Source: Clostridiales bacterium (GTDB lineage Bacteria; Bacillota; Clostridia; Christensenellales; QALW01). From it: a DNA stretch of 6,397 bases. The position numbers were made by a program, and so were the translations under genes. Under the pieces are notes generated by a model. That model was not told the DNA's origin. It searched no databases and saw only the letters and a program-made list of their open reading frames with translations. The stretch is taken from NCBI GenBank assembly GCA_018376855.1, contig JAHAAN010000108.1, forward strand, positions 1 to 6,397. Reading direction: 5' to 3'. Below, in pieces: positions 1-3,841 of the stretch; the stretch's first letter is position 1; every line of letters begins with the position of its first letter.

Positions 1-31
1 GATGGAGTGCTTCGTGATATGCTTTTGCCAT
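1..31 (-). CDS. Start of an unidentified gene running off the left edge
   Basis: Only the first ten codons are inside the window, reading MAKAYHEALH on the minus strand. The start is supported by a strong AGGAGG ribosome binding site about seven bases upstream of the ATG and by a promoter-like pair further upstream (complement of 85-114). Ten residues are too few to assign a family, and I do not recognise the protein. The gene is divergent to the small protein at 186-383, with a 154-base shared upstream region. Confidence 0.5.
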   Translation of the reverse strand, partial: MAKAYHEALH

Positions 32-84
32 AATATCCTCCTTTATATGAATAGTAAATGTCAATATCGTTTTAAAATAAGATA

Positions 85-114
85 ATTATAGCACTGGTTT
101 GAAATTGAAAACAA
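85..114 (-). promoter_or_regulatory. Promoter for the left-edge minus-strand gene
   Basis: On the minus strand, TTGTTT (complement of 109-114) and a perfect TATAAT (complement of 85-90) are separated by 18 bases. Transcription would begin near 78 and leave a leader of about 47 bases before the ATG at 31. The -10 matches consensus exactly; the -35 is only fair. Confidence 0.45.
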
Positions 115-185
115 GGCTAAAATGCAAGATGTAAACGGAAAACAAAGAAAATAAATATATAGATAGTAAAAAAGGAGAGGTCAAT

Positions 186-383
186 ATGAGTACAGTAGCA
201 ATTAAGAATACAATGGTAATGAATAACACAGAGAAAAAGGCTGGTTTAGTGGAGCGTTTCAAAAAATATGTCCTGGATAATGCAGAGTATTTTGCGGTGG
301 CTTCTGTAGTGATGTCTGGAAATGGTTATGCAGCAGGACAGATCATGAGAGATGCAAGACGTGTTGCATCTGCTAACAGATAA
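186..383 (+). CDS. Small 65-residue protein, probably membrane-associated
   Basis: A 65-residue protein of unrecognised family. The start is fixed by AGGAGAGG at 173-180, eight bases after GGAG. Residues 1-18 are polar, with three Met and several Asn. Residues 19-34 form a charged, probably amphipathic helix (LVERFKKY core). Residues 35-50 are hydrophobic and small (YFAVASVVMSGNGYAAG), and the tail is basic (RDARR). There is no signal peptidase site and no double-glycine leader motif, so it is probably not a classical bacteriocin. It aligns with the 43-residue protein at 1430-1561 over about 30 positions, sharing an L-x2-R-x3-Y-x3-N-x2-Y core and a later G-x2-Y. It stands alone: a terminator lies 58 bases downstream and the next gene is an IS200 remnant. 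Function is unknown; a peptide signal, membrane-active peptide or small membrane regulator are all possible. Confidence 0.7.
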   Translation: MSTVAIKNTMVMNNTEKKAGLVERFKKYVLDNAEYFAVASVVMSGNGYAAGQIMRDARRVASANR

Positions 384-441
384 GAAGGAATAAGAATGAC
401 TATTAAGGGTAAGACATCAGGTAAATAAGAAATGATAAATG

Positions 442-487
442 ATGGACTGCACCAGTTATAAACTGGAGGTAGTCCATTATTTTTTTT
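442..487 (+). terminator. Rho-independent terminator of the 65-residue protein gene
   Basis: ATGGACT (442-448) pairs with AGTCCAT (471-477). Inside it CCAGTT (452-457) pairs with AACTGG (461-466) around an ATA loop, with a small internal loop between the two stems. A T-rich run (478-487) follows directly. This isolates the small upstream gene from the rest of the window. Confidence 0.85.
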
Positions 488-515
488 AGGGCAAGGCCCT
501 GTTTTCTATTGTGGA

Positions 516-537
516 GTTTTGGGATGTTCCCCAAAAC
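516..537 (+). repeat. Perfect 8-bp hairpin near the presumed IS200 left edge
   Basis: GTTTTGGG (516-523) and CCCAAAAC (530-537) form a perfect stem around a 6-base loop. It lies just outside the IS200 end hairpin at 558-580 and has no T-run, so it is not a normal terminator. It may belong to the element's outer end or to the flanking DNA; the sequence does not decide. Confidence 0.4.
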
Positions 538-557
538 GAAACTTTAGGAAACAAATA

Positions 558-580
558 AACCACCTGCTATGCGGGTGGTT
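558..580 (+). repeat. IS200-type end hairpin
   Basis: AACCACC (558-564) pairs with GGTGGTT (574-580). A T-G wobble and a GC/GC extension close the stem around a 3-base TAT loop. The position about 90 bases before the tnpA start and the small loop match the left-end hairpin expected of IS200/IS605 elements. A hairpin with the same core recurs at 3249-3271. Confidence 0.65.
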
Positions 581-620
581 GAAAGAGCTTTAGCGTTGTG
601 TAGAAAACCTCCAATGATAT

Positions 621-650
621 AATAATAAAAGGTTCGCCAACCATATTATT
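621..650 (+). promoter_or_regulatory. Leader hairpin just upstream of the tnpA ribosome binding site
   Basis: AATAATA (621-627) pairs with TATTATT (644-650), and GGTT (631-634) with AACC (639-642), separated by a small internal loop. It ends seven bases before AGGAGGT (657-663). IS200 elements are known to limit transposase expression through leader structures; that role is inferred here only from position. Confidence 0.35.
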
Positions 651-671
651 AATCAAAGGAGGTCGTCCAAG

Positions 672-776
672 ATGGACAATAATAGTTTATCACATACAAC
701 GTGGAATTGTAAGTATCACATAGTTTTTGCACCGAAATATAGAAGGAAGATCTCTTTCCTTTCATTAGTACATTAA
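672..776 (+). pseudogene. tnpA: IS200-type transposase TnpA, N-terminal fragment
   Basis: The 34-codon frame begins MDNNSLSHTTWNCKYHIVFA and continues with PKYRRK. This is the characteristic N-terminus of IS200-family Y1 (HUH) transposases: the HIVFAPKYRRK strand is among the most conserved parts of the family. It has a good ribosome binding site, AGGAGGT at 657-663. Similarity stops near 752 (after RRKI), and the last eight codons (SFLSLVH, stop) look like random read-through into other DNA. Full-length TnpA is about 130-155 residues, so the HUH motif, the catalytic tyrosine and most of the fold are absent. It is a dead fragment. Confidence 0.85.
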
Positions 777-811
777 ATATTTTACGAAAATAATCGAATT
801 ACAACCCAGAT

Positions 812-829
812 ATATGTCTTACTACATAT
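812..829. promoter_or_regulatory. CRP-geometry palindrome upstream of the Crp-like gene
   Basis: ATATGT (812-817) and ACATAT (824-829) are perfect inverted half-sites separated by six bases, the same geometry as CRP-family operators (half-site, N6, half-site). It sits over the -35 position of the promoter whose -10 is TATAAT at 840-845. A protein bound here would block polymerase, which suggests autorepression by a Crp/Fnr-type factor. This is inference; an AT-rich palindrome of this size can arise by chance. Confidence 0.4.
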
Positions 830-845
830 CTGATTTTCATATAAT
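817..845 (+). promoter_or_regulatory. Promoter of the Crp-like gene
   Basis: A perfect TATAAT lies at 840-845. The -35 position 17 bases upstream reads TCTTAC, a poor match, which is typical of a promoter that depends on or is controlled by a bound factor. Transcription would start near 852, leaving a very short leader containing AGGAGA (855-860) before the ATG at 868. Confidence 0.45.
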
Positions 846-867
846 ATGATAGACAGGAGATAGAGAT

Positions 868-1389
868 ATGAAGCAGATTAAAGACAAAGTTAAATGTGAA
901 AGAGCAATTGAAAAGTTAGAGTTAGAGAAAGAGTTTGATACACAGAATCTGGAATTTCAGATATATCAGTACGAAAAAGGGGAATTGCTGTGTCAACCAT
1001 GCAATTCAGATGACGGGTTGCAGATTGTTATAGAAGGGACGGTAAATATTTATCATATACGGGACGATGGTTCTAAATATTTTATTGCTATGAATGAAGG
1101 AATTCATCTTCTGGGAGATATGGAATTTATGAATCCGGCACCATGTATTTATTTTGTAGAAGCAGTTAGCCCGGTAACTGTAGCGGTATTATCTCTGAAA
1201 AAATATCGCAATGTACTAAAACAGGATGTTAAATTTATGAATTTAATCGCATCTACTCTCGCTGCAAAACTTGGAATCGCCGCAAATGGCGAGTCGGTTA
1301 GTGCTTCTCTTAAAGATCGGATTCTCAATCATTTAGAGGATGAAAAAATTGTTGCTAAATGTGGGAAAGGGACTTATTGGTTACTGTGA
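868..1389 (+). CDS. Crp/Fnr-type cyclic-nucleotide-binding protein lacking its HTH
   Basis: A 173-residue cytoplasmic protein of the Crp/Fnr superfamily, closest in character to YeiL-like regulators. Residues about 30-118 form the ligand-binding beta roll, with IVIEGTVNIY (53-62), the RDDGSKYFI turn (65-73) and LLGDMEF (81-87) in the place of the phosphate-binding cassette. The Arg that contacts cyclic nucleotide in CRP is not seen (PAPCIYF follows), so a different ligand or none is likely. Residues 119-150 give the dimer helix. After SLKDR (147-151) the protein jumps to ILNHLEDEKIVAKCGKGTYW, which resembles the last recognition-helix and wing portion of the family. The roughly 30-40 residues that normally form most of the helix-turn-helix are missing. 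Family members are about 215-230 residues. The start is supported by AGGAGA at 855-860. It is co-transcribed with the 43-residue protein 40 bases downstream. DNA binding is probably impaired, so it could be a dominant-negative partner or a decaying gene. Confidence 0.8.
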   Translation: MKQIKDKVKCERAIEKLELEKEFDTQNLEFQIYQYEKGELLCQPCNSDDGLQIVIEGTVNIYHIRDDGSKYFIAMNEGIHLLGDMEFMNPAPCIYFVEAVSPVTVAVLSLKKYRNVLKQDVKFMNLIASTLAAKLGIAANGESVSASLKDRILNHLEDEKIVAKCGKGTYWLL

Positions 1390-1402
1390 GTTATGAAAGA
1401 AC

Positions 1403-1419
1403 GTCAATATATTATTGAC
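1403..1419. repeat. Perfect 7-bp inverted repeat between the sensor and the 43-residue protein
   Basis: GTCAATA and TATTGAC are perfect inverted arms around TAT, lying 14 bases after the upstream stop and touching the AGGTGA ribosome binding site (1420-1425) of the next gene. It could be an operator for an internal promoter or an RNA hairpin that modulates initiation. Neither is proven. Confidence 0.4.
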
Positions 1420-1429
1420 AGGTGATAAT

Positions 1430-1561
1430 ATGAATACAACAAAGAAAAGCTTAAAGGACAGAATCCGGGATTATCTGATTAAAAACATAAATTATATTGT
1501 ACCAGGAATCTTAATGCTGGGTGGAAGTATATATTATCCTGAAAATTATAGAAGACATTAA
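1430..1561 (+). CDS. Small 43-residue protein related to the one at 186-383
   Basis: The 43-residue frame begins MNTTKKSLKDRIRDYL, has a hydrophobic Gly-containing centre (YIVPGILMLGGSIYY, residues 22-36) and ends in NYRRH. AGGTGA at 1420-1425 gives a well-spaced ribosome binding site. From residue 8 onward it aligns without gaps to residues 21-49 of the 65-residue protein. Shared positions are L8, R11, Y15, N19, Y22, G32 and Y35, and most other positions are conservative. An NTxKK segment also matches with one gap. The layout (basic amphipathic helix, then a short hydrophobic stretch) suggests a membrane-associated peptide without a cleavable leader. It lies in the same unit as the HTH-less Crp-like protein and is closed by the terminator at 1695-1725. 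I do not recognise the family. The small size leaves some chance that it is not translated. Confidence 0.6.
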   Translation: MNTTKKSLKDRIRDYLIKNINYIVPGILMLGGSIYYPENYRRH

Positions 1562-1694
1562 TTTATAAAAGCATTACAAATCATTCCTCAACAGCCGTTT
1601 CCGGATCGGAGGCACTTCAATACGAATGCCTTCACAGTTTGGCAGCATAGCTTTACAAAGCCACAGTTAATGGCAATATCAAAAACAGACAGTG

Positions 1695-1725
1695 AGCTGT
1701 CATCCATAAAGATGGCAGCTTTTTT
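1695..1725 (+). terminator. Terminator of the Crp-like / 43-residue protein unit
   Basis: AGCTGTCATC (1695-1704) pairs with GATGGCAGCT (1711-1720) with one G-U pair, around the 6-base loop CATAAA, and is followed by a T-run. It is a canonical Rho-independent terminator 134 bases after the 43-residue gene. Confidence 0.85.
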
Positions 1726-1813
1726 GATGCAGTATCATGAAACAAAGAAGATCGGTGTGCATTGTGCATAAAAAACTGGTATAAGAAATAATAAAATTCC
1801 GACTTTAATATTC

Positions 1814-1893
1814 AGAATAATGTTACAAAACATAATAGAAAATATAAGAATAATGTTACAAAAACATTGAATAACACGAGAATAATGTTACAA
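1814..1893 (+). repeat. Three 15-bp direct repeats upstream of the ATPase
   Basis: AGAATAATGTTACAA occurs exactly three times, at 1814-1828, 1847-1861 and 1879-1893. The spacing is 33 and 32 bases start to start, about three helical turns, so all copies face the same side of the DNA. The third overlaps the -10 of the ATPase promoter. Two readings are possible: operators for cooperative control of the ATPase, or the transposase-binding sites of a lost insertion sequence end. The reverse complement begins with TTGTAACATTATTC, and multiple internal repeats are typical of IS21-type ends. Confidence 0.85.
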
Positions 1894-1894
1894 T
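1867..1894 (+). promoter_or_regulatory. Promoter of the AAA ATPase gene
   Basis: TTGAAT (1867-1872) and TACAAT (1889-1894) are separated by 16 bases. Transcription would start near 1901, immediately before AGGAGGG (1904-1910). The third 15-bp repeat overlaps the -10, so a repeat-binding protein would repress here. Confidence 0.45.
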
Positions 1895-1917
1895 ACTAAT
1901 ATCAGGAGGGCGATTCA

Positions 1918-2463
1918 ATGCTTAAAAGAGAGATTTCGGAAAAATTAAAATTATGGAGAACTCAGAAAAATAAAAAGGCACTTTGTATTATAGGCGCAAG
2001 ACAGATTGGAAAAACAACAATTATCAGAGAGTTTGCAAAACAAGAATATGAAAATTTTATAGAAATCAATTTCATATTAGATAAAGGTGCCGAAAAAATT
2101 TTTGAAGATAAATTGGATGCAGATACTATTATTGAGAACCTGACTGCTTTCAAGATGCAGAAGATGGAGCCGGGAAAGACACTGGTATTCCTGGATGAGA
2201 TACAGGAATGCCCCAATGCAAGATGTGCAATCAAGTTCCTGGTTGAAGATGGACGGTTTGATTATATTGAATCCGGTTCACTTCTTGGTGTCAGGTATAA
2301 AGAAGTTCCTTCTTATGCGGTTGGATTTGAAGAGATTGTTTCTATGTATCCGCCATTAAAGGTCATATTGCCCGCATTTTCCCTTGATCCTGCGCTGATA
2401 GCTGCGCTGGCAATACCAATATACGCAATAAGCTTTCCGGGATCAGCGCTTTCCATCACATAA
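1918..2463 (+). CDS. AAA ATPase of the DUF4143 type, truncated and fused to foreign DNA
   Basis: This is the N-terminal P-loop domain of the archaeal-type AAA ATPases (AAA_14, usually followed by DUF4143), common in gut Clostridia and of uncertain, possibly defence- or mobile-element-related function. Walker A is GARQIGKTT (26-34) and Walker B is LVFLDE (89-94). The sensor-like ESGSLLG (118-124) and the family segment YKEVPSYAVGFEEIVSMYP (127-145) follow. The start is fixed by AGGAGGG at 1904-1910. After Tyr144/Pro145 (about 2352) similarity ends. The remaining 36 codons are simply the antisense of the surface protein gene, so the native protein of about 400-450 residues has lost its C-terminal two-thirds, including DUF4143. 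It is very probably non-functional. Base composition also changes inside the gene near 2135, from below 30% to about 45% GC. Confidence 0.8.
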   Translation: MLKREISEKLKLWRTQKNKKALCIIGARQIGKTTIIREFAKQEYENFIEINFILDKGAEKIFEDKLDADTIIENLTAFKMQKMEPGKTLVFLDEIQECPNARCAIKFLVEDGRFDYIESGSLLGVRYKEVPSYAVGFEEIVSMYPPLKVILPAFSLDPALIAALAIPIYAISFPGSALSIT

Positions 2464-3089
2464 AGCGGATCGCCCTTATGAATCTCGGTTCCTTTTTCCA
2501 GCGTGCAGTCATAAGGAACGCGCCCTTGCTTCGGCGTGATAGGATTGCCGTCGCTGTCAATATTCCGAACTGAATCGTCAATGAACAAAATAGAGCCTTC
2601 GCCGCAGTGAAGCCCCGGGAATTCTCCGTTCGGCTTCAGCGTATTGGCAGTTCCGTCCGCTAAAGACAGATATAGCGACGTTTTGTTTCGTATCTGATCG
2701 CCCTCCGTTGCCGCAGCGCCGCTTTCCGTGTCATAAAGATTCGTTGCAACATCCAGCGGAATACCGTTGCGGGCAATATTTACCCCTGCAAGCGTAAGGT
2801 TTGCCTGGACACCGGGGCAAATCTGTATGCCAACCGAATTCGGTGTTGAAATATTCACATTCTGAATAGTGAGCGCAGTAGACGTTTTGATCTGCAACAC
2901 ATCACCCGAAAGCTCATAATCCACTCCAGCTTCGCCGCCGATAATCCGGAAGCCGCCCAGCTCCACGCCCGCAGCATCTTCCGCGTGCACATAGCCTAAT
3001 TCCGCAGTCCCGACGAGCATTGACACAGCGCAGACAATGGCTGTTATTACCCGAAGCAAAGACTGCTTCTTCTTTTTGCAATCTTTCAT
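2313..3089 (-). CDS. Secreted beta-structured surface protein, 3'-truncated
   Basis: The minus-strand protein starts MKDCKKKKQSLLRV, followed by a hydrophobic signal-peptide core (about 14-29) and a likely cleavage after VHA (34-36). The mature part has short beta-rich units such as LTIQNVNISTPNSVGIQI, LTLAGVNIARNGIPLDV, NTLKPNGEFPGLHCGEGSILFID and ENAGNMTFNGG. These resemble the parallel beta-helix or carbohydrate-binding-like repeats of Clostridia cell-surface proteins. The natural gene would be much longer, normally with many more repeats and a C-terminal wall anchor or other domain. True sequence ends at about residue 245-248 (near 2349-2355); the last ten residues are antisense of the AAA ATPase. 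The ribosome binding site is weak (purine-rich AAGAAGAGAG). No partner gene is adjacent. Binding target unknown. Confidence 0.7.
   Translation of the reverse strand: MKDCKKKKQSLLRVITAIVCAVSMLVGTAELGYVHAEDAAGVELGGFRIIGGEAGVDYELSGDVLQIKTSTALTIQNVNISTPNSVGIQICPGVQANLTLAGVNIARNGIPLDVATNLYDTESGAAATEGDQIRNKTSLYLSLADGTANTLKPNGEFPGLHCGEGSILFIDDSVRNIDSDGNPITPKQGRVPYDCTLEKGTEIHKGDPLYVMESADPGKLIAYIGIASAAISAGSRENAGNMTFNGGYIETISSNPTA
2345..2356. other. Recombination joint between the ATPase and the surface protein gene
   Basis: Recognisable ATPase coding sequence ends at codon 145 (2352), while recognisable surface-protein coding sequence on the other strand extends to about 2349. The overlap of a few bases (around TCCG) can be read as microhomology. 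Both genes lose their 3' halves here, in opposite orientation, so this is a breakpoint rather than an ordinary gene boundary. Confidence 0.7.
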
Positions 3090-3248
3090 AGCTCTCTTCT
3101 TCTTTCTTTGATAAAAATGTGTAAATTTCTTGTTTCAGACGCAAAAAAACTGCACTTCAACGCAAAATTTCATCTTTGTAGTAGTATATAACAAAAGTCA
3201 ATATTTTTTCTGTTTTTTCTGCCCATTAAAAAACAGCGAGAACTGAAG

Positions 3249-3271
3249 CTCCACCTGCTTTGTAGGTGGAG
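3249..3271 (+). repeat. Hairpin resembling the IS200 end hairpin, followed by a T-run
   Basis: CTCCACCT (3249-3256) pairs with AGGTGGAG (3264-3271), closed by a G-T wobble, one C-G pair and a TTT loop, then followed by GTTTTTATTTT-like sequence (3271-3281). The core CCACCTGCT..TG..GGTGG is shared, in the same orientation, with the IS200 palindrome at 558-580. No plus-strand gene ends just before it, so a terminator role is less likely than a relic IS200/IS605 end, but it would also terminate transcription. Confidence 0.5.
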
Positions 3272-3420
3272 TTTTTATTTTCAAACGAAAAGCATAGGAT
3301 AGTCGCGTGGTTCAAAAAAATTAACCGAGGAGAAAGACCTCCGTTCGCAATGTAATAGGCTAACCTGCCGGCCGAAATAAGAAACATAAATAGAAATTTA
3401 AAGAAAAGGCGACAAATCAA

Positions 3421-3648
3421 ATGGGCATAGTTTTGGGATTAGGAATATTTTGGACACAATATAGTATAGCAGGCATTTTAGGATTCCAAGTCTTAGATGA
3501 AAAGTATAAGAATTACGATTGGACTGCAACTTACATTCACCAGCGCGGAATATCATGATATCTGCTTATATCGGCGTGCGGAATCCCCTCAATTGTATAT
3601 TCATTCTTAAATAATCGAAAATATAAGCGTATCTTAAATGAAGAATAA
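3421..3648 (+). pseudogene. Small two-helix membrane protein interrupted by an in-frame TGA
   Basis: From ATG 3421 the frame reads a hydrophobic segment (MGIVLGLGIFWTQYSIAGIL, residues 1-20), then a loop containing FQVLDEKYKNYDWTATYIHQ, and stops at TGA 3556-3558 after 45 codons. The same frame continues with YLLISACGIPSIVYSFL, a clear second membrane segment, and a basic tail NNRKYKRILNEE to TAA 3646-3648. The two parts make a sensible 75-codon protein with two membrane helices, so the TGA looks like a nonsense mutation. Translation signals are weak (AAGG about 11 bases upstream). Another in-frame TAG at 3391 precedes lysine-rich codons that could also belong to an older, longer gene. I do not recognise the family. 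Confidence 0.55.
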
Positions 3649-3672
3649 AGCTACAAATTCCGGTTCATAGGG

Positions 3673-3695
3673 CGGTTGTCCAAACAGAGCAACCG
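3673..3695 (+). repeat. Hairpin between the broken membrane gene and the isomerase
   Basis: CGGTTG (3673-3678) pairs with CAACCG (3690-3695) around an 11-base loop. There is no uninterrupted T-run after it, so it is at best a weak terminator for the broken gene upstream. Confidence 0.35.
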
Positions 3696-3781
3696 TTTGC
3701 CGATATATTTTGACAAAAAATTCAGAAAACAAAGCAGCGACACGAAAAGCAAATGAGAGAACCAATATAATAAATCCATCA

Positions 3782-3810
3782 TTTACTTTTTATATTATGA
3801 CTGTTATAAT
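3782..3810 (+). promoter_or_regulatory. Strong sigma-A-type promoter of the isomerase gene
   Basis: TTTACT (3782-3787) and TATAAT (3805-3810) are separated by exactly 17 bases. Transcription would begin near 3817, about 25 bases before the ATG at 3842. This placement rules out the longer in-frame reading that opens at 3710. Confidence 0.75.
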
Positions 3811-3841
3811 AGAATTAATTTTGTTTATGGAGATGATATTT

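Larger units (their letters stand above)
540..753 (+). mobile_element. Truncated IS200/IS605-type insertion sequence (left part)
   Basis: The remnant comprises a subterminal imperfect palindrome (558-580), a transcribed leader and the first 27 or so codons of an IS200-type TnpA. Elements of this family have no inverted terminal repeats and use strand hairpins near their ends as transposase recognition sites; the palindrome fits that role. The remainder of tnpA and the right end are missing, so the copy cannot move by itself. The outer left boundary is approximate because no target duplication is expected. The right boundary is where the transposase similarity stops. Confidence 0.7.
1562..1917. 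other. Intergenic region: terminator and repeated operators, no clear gene
   Basis: This 356-base stretch contains the terminator at 1695-1725, three 15-bp direct repeats (1814-1893) and the ATPase promoter. The frame of the 43-residue protein stays open for 69 codons after its stop (to 1768), but it contains the terminator hairpin, has no ribosome binding site and matches nothing I recognise. I treat it as non-coding or relic DNA. Confidence 0.5.

Noticed and set aside
1314..1465. The shared SLKDRI string in the Crp-like C-terminus and the 43-residue protein as evidence of common origin
   Set aside because: Only six residues match, the nucleotides differ and the surrounding structures are unrelated, so I take it as coincidence.
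1562..1771. 69 open codons continuing in the frame of the 43-residue protein after its stop
   Set aside because: It contains a canonical terminator hairpin with T-run, lacks a ribosome binding site and shows no recognisable family.
1814..1893. The three 15-bp repeats as a CRISPR array
   Set aside because: Repeats are too short, there are only three, spacers are 17-18 bases, and no cas gene is present.
3710..3715. TTGACA as a -35 element for the isomerase
   Set aside because: No -10-like sequence at 16-18 bases spacing; the pair at 3782-3810 is far better placed.
3710..3841. Upstream extension of the isomerase frame to a TTG at 3710
   Set aside because: A strong promoter (3782-3810) lies inside it, there is no ribosome binding site at 3710, and the residues do not match the family's N-terminus, which begins at 3842.
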